Part shown: one piece after another, positions 36,405-44,340 of the stretch | How the letters are laid out: each line of letters begins with the position of its first letter | Numbering within the stretch: the stretch's first letter is position 1 | Assembly: GCF_000421665.1 (NCBI RefSeq) | Contig: NZ_ATXL01000003.1 | Coordinates: forward strand, 1-64,000 | Source: Bavariicoccus seileri WCC 4188 | GTDB taxonomy: Bacteria; Bacillota; Bacilli; Lactobacillales; Aerococcaceae | Length of the DNA: 64,000 bases | Direction of reading: 5' to 3' | Translations under genes and position numbers: made by a program | Notes under the pieces: model-generated | Seen by the model: the letters and a program-made list of their open reading frames with translations, nothing else | Told to the model about the DNA's origin: nothing | Database searches by the model: none

Positions 36405-36438
36405 AGGTAAAGCAAAAAACACTGCTTTACCTTTTTTT
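36405..36438 (+). terminator. Terminator after the YvrJ-like gene
   Basis: AGGTAAAGCA and TGCTTTACCT, 10-bp stem, followed by eight T. Confidence 0.92.
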
Positions 36439-36509
36439 TATGCACTTTTTACTATAAAAACGTGAAAATTCGTTATAATAGGAATAGACAAGCTTATGGG
36501 AGGATTTAC

Positions 36510-36989
36510 ATGAAAATTTATTTCGCAAGCCCCTTATTTACTGAGATGGAATTTCAATACAATGCGTCAATCGTCCAAAAAATCAGAGACCGTTATCCGA
36601 ATGTCACAGTCTACTTGCCTCAAGAGGCAGCAGAGATAAACGACAAGAATGCCTATGCTGATAGTCAACAAATCGCTCAATATGACACAGATGAATTGCT
36701 CTCGAGTGATCTCATCTTAGCCGTTTTAGATGGCATCCATATTGATGCGGGTGTTGCTAGTGAAGTTGGGGTGGCTTATCAAGCCAAGATACCAATGATT
36801 GGACTATTTACAGATTCTAGGCAACTCGGAGCAACTAACGCTAAGAAGTTAGCGGCATTACAAGAGGTTGGCGAATCCCAATTTGCTTATGTTAATTTAT
36901 ACACTGTGGGTCTGATAAAACTAAATGGTACTGTCGTCAATTCAAGTGATGCTTTAGTAGATGCTATAGCATCCTATATGGAAGTGTGA
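36510..36989 (+). CDS. Nucleoside 2-deoxyribosyltransferase
   Basis: Exchanges bases between deoxyribonucleosides in salvage. A 159-residue protein beginning MKIYFASPLFTEMEFQYN, with DGIHIDAGVASEVGVAYQ containing the conserved Asp and Glu nucleophile region. The longest ORF begins 48 nt earlier, but GGGAGG precedes the ATG at 36510. A TATAAT at 36474-36479 is a likely -10. It is followed at 4 nt by ppx and may be transcribed with ppx-ppk. Confidence 0.88.
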   Translation: MKIYFASPLFTEMEFQYNASIVQKIRDRYPNVTVYLPQEAAEINDKNAYADSQQIAQYDTDELLSSDLILAVLDGIHIDAGVASEVGVAYQAKIPMIGLFTDSRQLGATNAKKLAALQEVGESQFAYVNLYTVGLIKLNGTVVNSSDALVDAIASYMEV

Positions 36990-36993
36990 AACT

Positions 36994-38553
36994 ATGACAA
37001 AAACAAAAAAAGATCGCATCGGTTTAATGGATATTGGCTCTAACACCATTCGGTTAGTCGTCTACGAACTATCCGCAAACCATATACCATATGAACTCCA
37101 AAACGTTAAAACACCAGCACGGTTATCCCAGTACGTCGATGATGACGGTGTCCTTTCTGCAGAAGGAATTGCAGTGTTGATTACTGCTGTCAAGAGCTTC
37201 AAGGCTATTTGTGATGGTGCTAAGGTCAACACACTCTTACCTATGGCGACTGCTGCTGTCAGAAATGCGACTAATCAGGCTGAGATTGTTGCAGCTACTA
37301 AAGAAGCAACTGGTGTTGAGATTCAAATCGTCAGTGATGAGCACGAGGCCTTCTATGGCCAATATGCTGTCGCCCACTCTGTCCACTATAAAAATGGTGT
37401 TACCATCGATATTGGTGGTGGTTCCGCTGAAATCACCCACTTTGAACAAGGTAACATTATCAACTGGATCAGTTTACCCTTTGGTGTCGTTTCATTAAAA
37501 GAACACTATTTATCCGGCAAGAATTATAATGATAAAGATGGTCTAGAAAATATTCGCAAGCATATTCGTAAGTCTTTAAAAGAGCTAGATTGGCTTAAAG
37601 ACCAAAAATTACCAGTGATTGGTATCGGTGGATCTGCTCGTAACATTGCGAATGTCCATCAACGTCAGGTTCATTATCCGTTAGCTGGTGTCCACGGCTA
37701 CGAAATGTCCGAAAAAAACCTTGAAGAGATGGAAGACCTTTTCACAAATCTTTCTTACAAAGATCTGACCGATCTGGATGGCTTGAGTCGTGACCGTCGC
37801 GATATTATCATTCCTGCTACAATCATGTTCGAGGAATTATTGTCCTATGTGGGCACTAAAACATTCGTCTTCAGTAATCGTGGTTTAAGAGAAGGTATCC
37901 TCCTTTCTTATATCAACAACACTTATGATAATCCTTTCAAATTAGACGAATTAGAAGATGGCACAGTGAAACGGTTGAGCGAAACCTACCATCAAATGGC
38001 TAAAATCGTTGCACAGCGCGAAAAGCTTGCCTTTCAATTGTTAGGAGAATTCGAACAACACAAAGACGTTGATGTCCCAAAATACTGGGATACTCTATTG
38101 TGTTATGCTGCTAAGATTTACTTCATTGGTAATCGGATCGAGCCAGAAGCTGAATCCCAACATACCTTCTATATCGTTTCAAATAGTAATTTAAATGGCT
38201 TCAAACATCACGACCGTGTCATCATTGCTGCGCTAGCAAGTTACAAAAATAAGTCCCTCTTAAAGCAATACTTACAACCTTTTGAAGGTTGGTTCTCAGA
38301 TGATGAAGTCCGCTGGCTAATTATCTGTGGTGGTATTTTGAAATTCAGTGATGGCTTGACAACTAGCCACTTGAACACTGTTAAATCAGTCAAAATTGCG
38401 TTGAAAAAGAATAAAGCAACACTTTATATTTATCACTCTGGAACGATTTTGACTGAGTCATACTTAGCTAATCGTCGTCTTAAACATTTAAATCGCATTA
38501 TTGCTCAAGAGTTATCCCTTGAATTTATTGATATGACACAAGATAAAAAGTAA
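36994..38553 (+). CDS. ppx: Exopolyphosphatase (Ppx/GppA family)
   Basis: An ASKHA-fold phosphatase of 519 residues that degrades polyphosphate or pppGpp. The phosphate-1 motif is GLMDIGSNTIRLVVYEL (about 9-25) and the phosphate-2 motif TIDIGGGSAEITHFE (about 138-152). An HD-like C-terminal domain follows (from about 320). It lies directly before ppk, so synthesis and breakdown of polyphosphate are encoded together. Family distinction between Ppx and GppA is not possible by eye; the ppk neighbour favours Ppx. Confidence 0.9.
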   Translation: MTKTKKDRIGLMDIGSNTIRLVVYELSANHIPYELQNVKTPARLSQYVDDDGVLSAEGIAVLITAVKSFKAICDGAKVNTLLPMATAAVRNATNQAEIVAATKEATGVEIQIVSDEHEAFYGQYAVAHSVHYKNGVTIDIGGGSAEITHFEQGNIINWISLPFGVVSLKEHYLSGKNYNDKDGLENIRKHIRKSLKELDWLKDQKLPVIGIGGSARNIANVHQRQVHYPLAGVHGYEMSEKNLEEMEDLFTNLSYKDLTDLDGLSRDRRDIIIPATIMFEELLSYVGTKTFVFSNRGLREGILLSYINNTYDNPFKLDELEDGTVKRLSETYHQMAKIVAQREKLAFQLLGEFEQHKDVDVPKYWDTLLCYAAKIYFIGNRIEPEAESQHTFYIVSNSNLNGFKHHDRVIIAALASYKNKSLLKQYLQPFEGWFSDDEVRWLIICGGILKFSDGLTTSHLNTVKSVKIALKKNKATLYIYHSGTILTESYLANRRLKHLNRIIAQELSLEFIDMTQDKK

Positions 38554-38565
38554 GGAGGATCGAGC

Positions 38566-40725
38566 ATGACCATTTATCATCTTGCAAAATTCAATTCTCC
38601 AAAGCTATACCAAAATCGCGAACTCAGTTGGCTCGATTTTAATGACCGAGTTCTTGCAGAAGCAAGTGATCCCCTGAACCCGTTGTTAGAGCAACTTCGT
38701 TTCCTAGCGATCGTTAGTTCTAATCAAGATGAATTCTATATGGTTCGCGTCGGAGGATTGAATGAAGAACGAACACTAAAAAATCCGCCAAGAGACAGTA
38801 AGACCCTACTGACTCCGCTAGAGCAACTCAAAAAGATTTCTGTCAAGAATACTGCCATCGTAAACGATCAATATGAGCGTTTTGAAGAGTTGCGTCCACT
38901 CCTTAAACAAGAAGGCATTGACCTTTTAGATTTGGATGATTGGGATCAGTTAGACTTAGAAAGCCAAAAAGCACTAAGGGAGTACTTCAAAACACATGTG
39001 TTCCCAGCCTTGACCCCACTAGGAGTCGATAATTATAGACCCTTCCCTCAAATCCCTGCACAGCAATTGAATCTGTTGGTGACATTGTCCAATAAGCATG
39101 ATGAACACTTGGCTGCAATCGTCCCTATCCCGGGTCTGCTCAAACGATTGATTGAGGTCCCCAAAACAACGAATCAGTTTGTCTTTCTTGAAACCCTGAT
39201 TAGCCACTGTCTACAAGACTTATTTGCTGGTCATAAGATCCATAAAGCGCTTCTTTTTCGGGTCACTCGTGACGGAGATCTGAGCTTGGATGATGAGTCG
39301 ACTTCTGATTTGCTAGAAGCAGTTGAAGAAATCTTAGTGGCTCGGAAACGGAGTCAATCAATCCGCTTAGAAATCGGAAAAGTGCCAGGTTATGACTACC
39401 ACGACAAGGAAGTCCAATGGCTGATGGACCATCTTCAAATTGAAGAATGGGGGCTTTCAATCGTTAATGGGCCGCTAGACCTTACCATCTTAGATGATTT
39501 TTATGGGGTATTAAAAGATCGTTTCCCACACCTGGCTTATGGCTCGTTTACGCCCTACCATGTCCCTGAGTTGACTAATGGTTCTATTTTCGATGCTATC
39601 AGCAATAAAGATTGGTTGATCCACTTGCCATATGATAGCTTCGATCCTATCGTTCAATTGATCACACAAGCAGCGACTGATCCCGATGTCGTTGCCATCA
39701 AGCAAACCTTATACCGGGTTGGCAAAAATTCTCCAATCATTAGAGGGTTGATTACGGCCCGAGAACACGACAAAGAAGTAACCGTCTTAGTGGAATTAAA
39801 AGCTCGTTTTGATGAAAAAAATAATGTTCATTGGGCGAAAGAACTTGAAGAAGCCGGATGTCACGTGATCTACGGCGTTACCGGCTTAAAGACCCATAGT
39901 AAAATCGCAATGGTCGTTCGTCGAGAAGGAAATCGAATCAAACGATACTTACACTTGGGAACTGGGAACTATAATCAAACAACAGCACGTTTTTACACTG
40001 ACATGGGATTACTAACGAGTAATGAAAGCTTTGGGCAAGATGCCACAAACTTTTTCAATGTCTTGAGTGGTTTCCAAGAACCCCTCCCCTATCACCAATT
40101 CAATGTCTCGCCATATCATATTAGAGACCAGATGATTGCGTCGATTGACCAAGAAATCGAGTTCCATAAGGAGCATGGTAATGGTCATATTATTGCTAAA
40201 ATGAACTCATTGAGTAGTAAAAAGATGATTGACAAGTTCTATGAGGCGAGTGCTGCAGGCGTTAAAATCGATTTGATTATACGAGGAATCTGTTGCTTGA
40301 GGACTGGTATAGAAGGCGTGAGTGATAATATTACTGTCTATAGTGTTATAGGCCGTTTTCTAGAACATAGCCGTATCTTCTATTTCAATAATAATGGTGA
40401 TGAAAAAGTCTATTTATCAAGTGCAGACCTTATGACGCGTAACTTGGAAAAAAGAGTTGAAATCGAATTTCCAATCATTGATCCTAAATTAGTTAAACGA
40501 TTAAAACGAATCCTCGATATCTATCTTGAGGACACGCAAAAAGCGAGGGTGATGGACCAAACTGGATTTTATCATTATCGTTTAGAAGGCGAGGCACGCC
40601 TAGTCGGTAAAAGTGCTCAGAGTGAATTTATGGCAATTGCTGAAGAGAAAAAGAAAGCTGCTAAACCTAAAAAACCAGCAAAAGTTCATTGGTTCCAACG
40701 CCTCTTAAAACGTATCAAGAGCTAG
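38566..40725 (+). CDS. ppk: Polyphosphate kinase 1
   Basis: Makes inorganic polyphosphate from ATP. The 719 residues follow the PPK1 plan: N-terminal helical domain (NRELSWLDFNDRVLAEA), head domain, and two phospholipase D-like C-terminal domains. The autophosphorylated His is H444 (THSKIAMVVRR) and the second essential His is H601 (EHSRIFYF); YLHLGTGNYN is the usual signature. AAGGAGG precedes the ATG. The C-terminus is Lys-rich. Confidence 0.97.
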   Translation: MTIYHLAKFNSPKLYQNRELSWLDFNDRVLAEASDPLNPLLEQLRFLAIVSSNQDEFYMVRVGGLNEERTLKNPPRDSKTLLTPLEQLKKISVKNTAIVNDQYERFEELRPLLKQEGIDLLDLDDWDQLDLESQKALREYFKTHVFPALTPLGVDNYRPFPQIPAQQLNLLVTLSNKHDEHLAAIVPIPGLLKRLIEVPKTTNQFVFLETLISHCLQDLFAGHKIHKALLFRVTRDGDLSLDDESTSDLLEAVEEILVARKRSQSIRLEIGKVPGYDYHDKEVQWLMDHLQIEEWGLSIVNGPLDLTILDDFYGVLKDRFPHLAYGSFTPYHVPELTNGSIFDAISNKDWLIHLPYDSFDPIVQLITQAATDPDVVAIKQTLYRVGKNSPIIRGLITAREHDKEVTVLVELKARFDEKNNVHWAKELEEAGCHVIYGVTGLKTHSKIAMVVRREGNRIKRYLHLGTGNYNQTTARFYTDMGLLTSNESFGQDATNFFNVLSGFQEPLPYHQFNVSPYHIRDQMIASIDQEIEFHKEHGNGHIIAKMNSLSSKKMIDKFYEASAAGVKIDLIIRGICCLRTGIEGVSDNITVYSVIGRFLEHSRIFYFNNNGDEKVYLSSADLMTRNLEKRVEIEFPIIDPKLVKRLKRILDIYLEDTQKARVMDQTGFYHYRLEGEARLVGKSAQSEFMAIAEEKKKAAKPKKPAKVHWFQRLLKRIKS

Positions 40726-40796
40726 GCTGCTAGACTAATCCTATTGAAACCCTCAGTAGAACAATAAACCTAATAGCTCATATGAAGCATAAATGT

Positions 40797-40850
40797 AAAG
40801 AGATGGATCACTACGCCAAAACATGTAGTGATCCATCTCTTTCTATTTTT
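40797..40850. terminator. Terminator between ppk and the convergent amidase
   Basis: A 17- to 18-bp stem (AAGAGATGGATCACTAC with GTAGTGATCCATCTCTT) with TTTCTATTTTT on the plus side. It could also stop minus-strand transcription, though the T-run there is short. Confidence 0.88.
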
Positions 40851-40894
40851 GACTCTAGATTTATTTGTTATTATCAGATTTAAAACTAGTTTGC

Positions 40895-41731
40895 TTAACT
40901 TCTCTGATTAGAATTAATCCACTGGAGTTGTTTTAAACCTGTTAAGCTTTTATCCGTAAAACCACCTGACCAACAAAATTCACCACTATTTTTTCCGACC
41001 AACCAATAAGGATTTCCTGAAATCGATTCACCCTTTACATAGCCCTTAAATCCAAATTTCTGACCTGGTTGTAATAAATAACTCGCACTCGCTTTAGTAG
41101 TTGGTTTCTTTCTTTGATAAACACCAGCACTTCCTACTACACGACGCACTATATGACTACTGCTATTATTATCATGGTTATTACTGTTGCTAGTGTTGGT
41201 CGTCTCTTTTTTGTCATGATTTAAATCGAGACCAGTCTTGTCTTTATCATCAGAACTTGTTTGCTTGTATTGTTTAATTAATTTGATCCAATAGTCTCTC
41301 ACACCTTTGATAGTGCCACCATGACACTCTAACGAGCGATGTGGGCAGGCTGTTGCTGTGAATTCACAATGGAGCTTGATCGTTTTGTCAGTAATTGGTA
41401 AATGGTACTTTTTCAGTAATTGAACCACTAATTGACAGGCCTTTCGCTCATTATCCAAGAAAACATTTAGATTACCCAAAGACTGACAGATTTCTATCCC
41501 GATATACTCTCTATTCCCCAAAGCATTGGCCGTGTGCCAAGCCATGTTGGATAGATCTTCAGCCTGGAAAATACCATCATTTGCCACATACAAATGAGCA
41601 AACCCTAAATACGGTGGATGACTTTTCAACCATTCTTTGTAAAAAGCGACCGTTGCTGCTTGGCTGCCAGCATCATTATGTAGCACAATTCCCTGAGGCT
41701 TCCCTATTCGTTTCCCTGCAATTCCATTCAT
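40895..41731 (-). CDS. N-acetylmuramoyl-L-alanine amidase with SH3b domain
   Basis: A peptidoglycan hydrolase of 278 residues. The Amidase_2/PGRP domain (about 10-150) has the first zinc His in IVLHNDAGS (H18) and the distal His/Cys region HCEFTATACPHRSLE. A Ser/Asn/Asp-rich linker (about 170-195) leads to a C-terminal SH3-like wall-binding domain (about 200-278). No signal peptide is present, as in phage endolysins. The ATG lacks a well-placed ribosome site: GAGGAGGGG lies 14 nt upstream, better spaced for an in-frame ATT. A terminator-like hairpin (41761-41788) separates it from DUF2922. Confidence 0.88.
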   Translation of the reverse strand: MNGIAGKRIGKPQGIVLHNDAGSQAATVAFYKEWLKSHPPYLGFAHLYVANDGIFQAEDLSNMAWHTANALGNREYIGIEICQSLGNLNVFLDNERKACQLVVQLLKKYHLPITDKTIKLHCEFTATACPHRSLECHGGTIKGVRDYWIKLIKQYKQTSSDDKDKTGLDLNHDKKETTNTSNSNNHDNNSSSHIVRRVVGSAGVYQRKKPTTKASASYLLQPGQKFGFKGYVKGESISGNPYWLVGKNSGEFCWSGGFTDKSLTGLKQLQWINSNQRS

Positions 41732-41760
41732 TAAACTAATAGATACCCCTCCTCTTTTAA

Positions 41761-41788
41761 CAAAAAGAGCAGCATGGCAGCTACTCTT
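41761..41788 (-). terminator. Attenuator-like hairpin ahead of the amidase
   Basis: On the minus strand AGAGTAGC-TGCCAT-GCTGCTCT (one G-T pair) is followed by TTTTTG. It lies between DUF2922 and the amidase, 30 nt before the amidase ATG, with no new promoter after it. Amidase expression must therefore depend on read-through. Confidence 0.65.
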
Positions 41789-41840
41789 CTTGTTGTTGTC
41801 TCTTTCATACCTTCATACGATTAGTGTCTTTTCAACCGTA

Positions 41841-42071
41841 TTAGTCAGAAAAATCAAAAATAGGTGTTTCCAGTTTTTCAACATATGTTGCCGAAACGAC
41901 TTCTCTATACAACTCCACACCATTTTTAACACTTACATTTGCTTCAACGATTTTTTCCATAGCAGTTTTGATCGTTTCTTCGTCTAATTCCAACTTAGGA
42001 TGACGAACGACGTAATTGACAGATTTTCCCTCACTATTTTTGAACTTTAATTGTAATTGAATTGTTTTCAT
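41841..42071 (-). CDS. DUF2922 family protein
   Basis: A 76-residue acidic protein. It begins MKTIQLQLKFKNSEGKSV and continues with paired beta/alpha elements typical of DUF2922. No signal or membrane segment. Function is unknown. It is almost always found next to DUF1659, as here. AAAGGGGAA precedes the ATG. Confidence 0.85.
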   Translation of the reverse strand: MKTIQLQLKFKNSEGKSVNYVVRHPKLELDEETIKTAMEKIVEANVSVKNGVELYREVVSATYVEKLETPIFDFSD

Positions 42072-42142
42072 ACTATTTCCCCTTTCGATTGTCTACATAC
42101 TGTTTACTATTTTGTGATCAGTTTTCTTGCGATTTGGTATGG

Positions 42143-42343
42143 TTAGATATAAACTTTTTGCTCATTTCCAACTGATTTCAAATAAGTAAGATCAGTTATC
42201 GCAACTAATGCGTCTGTTAATAATAGAACAGCACCTTCTGTTACTTCGTCACGAACATTGTTGAATTGTTGACGAACCACCTTTTCAGTTTCTTGGTTCT
42301 CAAAAATCACCGACACGCTACCTTTATCAAAAATTTCAGCCAT
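42143..42343 (-). CDS. DUF1659 family protein
   Basis: A 66-residue protein with DUF1659 features: an early beta strand (GSVSVIFENQETEK), then FNNVRDEVTEGAVLLLTDAL with alternating hydrophobic pattern. Function is unknown. The ATG at 42343 has AGGAGG at 8 nt; the ATG at 42349 is too close. It lies downstream of the sigma-like gene and before DUF2922 in the same direction. Confidence 0.82.
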   Translation of the reverse strand: MAEIFDKGSVSVIFENQETEKVVRQQFNNVRDEVTEGAVLLLTDALVAITDLTYLKSVGNEQKVYI

Positions 42344-42449
42344 TTGCATTTCCTCCTGTATGTTTTATTTGTTGACCGGCCAGTCATAGTTAAATACGAT
42401 GCAGGAGGAGAAGGTGTTACCTAAGTCTTCAGGATTTTTGTAGTTTTAT

Positions 42450-42953
42450 TTAGAGGGTCAGTTCTTTGTAGATGGGTTCTAGGTATTTTCTGATTACGTG
42501 GATTTTTTGATAGAGTGTTTTTCGTGATATCTGGAGTTTAGAAGCTATCTCTGTTTTAGTCAGTTGTTGTGAATAGAGGAGTTTAAATAAGGTGTGGTAT
42601 TTTTTAGGGAGGAGTTTTAGACAAGCTAGGTGGATTTCGAGTTCAGTTTCGATTGAATCGGTCATAGTGAGGTCATCTAATTCTGTAGCATCGTCATTTC
42701 CCATCCAAGCATGTTTATTTTGTTGTCTCAGATAGTCGATCATGGTCCAGACACATTTTTGCTTAGCGAAAGCTATAAATTGGTATTTTTCACTGGTAAA
42801 AGGGTCGCCATCGAAGGTCTCTGCTACTTTTAATAGGGTCAATTGTCCTATCTGCATCAGGTCTTCATAATCAGGATGATACCGATGGATCTGTAGTTGT
42901 TTCAATGCTGAAAAAGTAATACCACTAAATTGGACTAACAGTTCTTCACTCAT
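42450..42953 (-). CDS. Alternative sigma factor, ComX/SigH-like
   Basis: A 167-residue sigma-70-family protein. The region 2 part includes HRYHPDYEDLMQIGQLTLLK and FIAFAKQKCVWTMIDYLRQQ (about 24-85). The region 4 HTH is TKTEIASKLQISRKTLYQKI (about 135-155). Length and layout match competence-type ComX or YvrI-like factors. It heads the DUF1659-DUF2922-amidase group. The 3' third of the gene is very T/G-rich on the plus strand compared with its neighbours, which may point to transfer. A perfect palindrome overlaps its leader. AAAGGAAAAG precedes the ATG. Confidence 0.8.
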   Translation of the reverse strand: MSEELLVQFSGITFSALKQLQIHRYHPDYEDLMQIGQLTLLKVAETFDGDPFTSEKYQFIAFAKQKCVWTMIDYLRQQNKHAWMGNDDATELDDLTMTDSIETELEIHLACLKLLPKKYHTLFKLLYSQQLTKTEIASKLQISRKTLYQKIHVIRKYLEPIYKELTL

Positions 42954-42966
42954 TTCTTTTCCTTTG

Positions 42967-42980
42967 ACGCAGCGCTGCGT
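42967..42980. promoter_or_regulatory. 14-bp perfect palindrome upstream of the sigma-like gene
   Basis: ACGCAGCGCTGCGT sits immediately 5' of the ribosome site; with flanks it reads TGACGCAG from 42965. The same octamer recurs inverted at 43044-43051 (CTGCGTCA). TTGACA lies just upstream on the minus strand. The palindrome could be an operator or a leader hairpin masking translation. Confidence 0.55.
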
Positions 42981-43070
42981 TAGTTGTCAAGATCTTGCCT
43001 CACTAGCGTATTAAAACCACCCTCTCCTGTCTAATCCCTAATACTGCGTCAGAACCGTTGAATTTTGCAC

Positions 43071-43099
43071 AAAAAAAGAGCTGATACCAGCTCTTTTTC
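43071..43099 (-). terminator. Terminator after the ABC exporter operon
   Basis: AGAGCTG and CAGCTCT form a 7-bp stem around a 4-nt loop, flanked by A- and T-runs; on the minus strand TTTTTTTG follows. It lies 100 nt past the permease stop and may also stop plus-strand transcripts. Confidence 0.8.
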
Positions 43100-43197
43100 A
43101 TATGACATATCCTTTAATGATGTGCCACAGCACTCTAAAACTCACTCTTACCTCACCTTAAAATCACCTTAAGCTCATTCTAAAAGTGGAGGATGTC

Positions 43198-44340
43198 CTA
43201 ATCAAATTCTCCGATTCTTCTTTGATTACTAAAAGCATAGAACGCAATGCTGACAAAGAGTAACAGAAATGCTGCTAGTGCTGCAGTATTGATCAGAAAG
43301 GCTTGTCTTGTAATTCCTTCTTGGAAAGCTCTCAAGAGTTCCAAAGCATAATACTGTGGGGTAACCATCGCTAGTTTTTGAACAAAATCTGGCATAACTT
43401 CTAGCGGGATCAATGAACCACTCATTTGTGAGGTCACTGTAAAGAGTGCTACGTTAATAGCTGTTGCCACTTGTTCACTTGGTGCTAGCACAGTGGTTGC
43501 CATTGACCATGCTATAGCTATAAAGCCGAAGATGGTCAAAGGATAGGCAAATTGTAATGGTGTGACTCCAGGATTTATGCCGAAGACGCCATATAATGCT
43601 ACCATCATGATCACAATCTCAAGGATCATGAAGAGTGACCCTACGATTAAGGTCCCTCCAAAATAGCTGCCACGTCCAAGTGGGGTACTCATCAAGCGTT
43701 GAAATACTTTGTTACGTCGCTCTTCAGAGATTTGACGAGGTCCGAATCCGCTTGACTGATATAACACCATCAGTAAAAAGATTCCTACTATATTGGTACT
43801 CATCTGAATGACTAATCGTTGGTTTTTCCCAAAGCGATACTCAACATCTGGAGTTGTCTCTTTTTTTAAGTCAGCTAAAGAGCTCTCTGTCAATTGAGTA
43901 TCTTCTAAACTTTGATACTGGAGCAACTCTGAAATAGCACCATCTACTGTCGCTTTGACTTGATCAGTGATTTCACTGCCTTGCGTGGTTACGATTTGCA
44001 GATCATTAAACTCCTTTGATGTGACTTGATCATCAAAATCAGCTGGTAAAGTGATAATTGCCATGGCATTATCTGAACTGCTAGCATTCTGTTTATCCTC
44101 TTCAGTAATCATGCTCAAATCCACTGAATCATCTAGCAAATCAGCTAATAACGGTTGATAGTGACTACTACTATCCTCTACCATGCTGATTGTGATTTGA
44201 CTCTCACTACTTTCAGTATTGTAAAAAGGAAGGTAAATCAAAATACTAACAAGTGGTAAGGCTAAGATCCCGGCTGTTTTTACCCAGTTTTCTAGCCACA
44301 TTTGCAATCTAAATTGGATCATCCACCATAGATTTTTCAT
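43198..44340 (-). CDS. ABC-2 type permease (LnrN-like)
   Basis: A 380-residue permease with one N-terminal helix (about 20-40), a large extracellular loop (about 45-175) and five C-terminal helices. The motif RNKVFQRLMSTPLGRGSYFGG is the cytosolic coupling region of ABC-2 exporters. It starts directly after the sibling permease stop, with GAGGGAGG in that gene's end. The arrangement of two such permeases plus ATPase and two-component system equals B. subtilis lnrLMN-lnrJK (linearmycin resistance). Confidence 0.88.
   Translation of the reverse strand: MKNLWWMIQFRLQMWLENWVKTAGILALPLVSILIYLPFYNTESSESQITISMVEDSSSHYQPLLADLLDDSVDLSMITEEDKQNASSSDNAMAIITLPADFDDQVTSKEFNDLQIVTTQGSEITDQVKATVDGAISELLQYQSLEDTQLTESSLADLKKETTPDVEYRFGKNQRLVIQMSTNIVGIFLLMVLYQSSGFGPRQISEERRNKVFQRLMSTPLGRGSYFGGTLIVGSLFMILEIVIMMVALYGVFGINPGVTPLQFAYPLTIFGFIAIAWSMATTVLAPSEQVATAINVALFTVTSQMSGSLIPLEVMPDFVQKLAMVTPQYYALELLRAFQEGITRQAFLINTAALAAFLLLFVSIAFYAFSNQRRIGEFD

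Noticed and set aside
41395-41739. 114-codon plus-strand open frame
   Set aside because: Lies antisense over the amidase catalytic domain, whose motifs are clear; no ribosome site.
41739-41816. 25-codon minus-strand frame ending at the amidase ATG
   Set aside because: It overlaps the attenuator hairpin and has no known likeness; kept only as a possible coupling element in the findings.
40895-42953. Prophage lysis module
   Set aside because: The amidase looks phage-like, but no holin, tail, capsid or integrase gene is nearby, and the neighbours are chromosomal DUF1659/DUF2922 genes.
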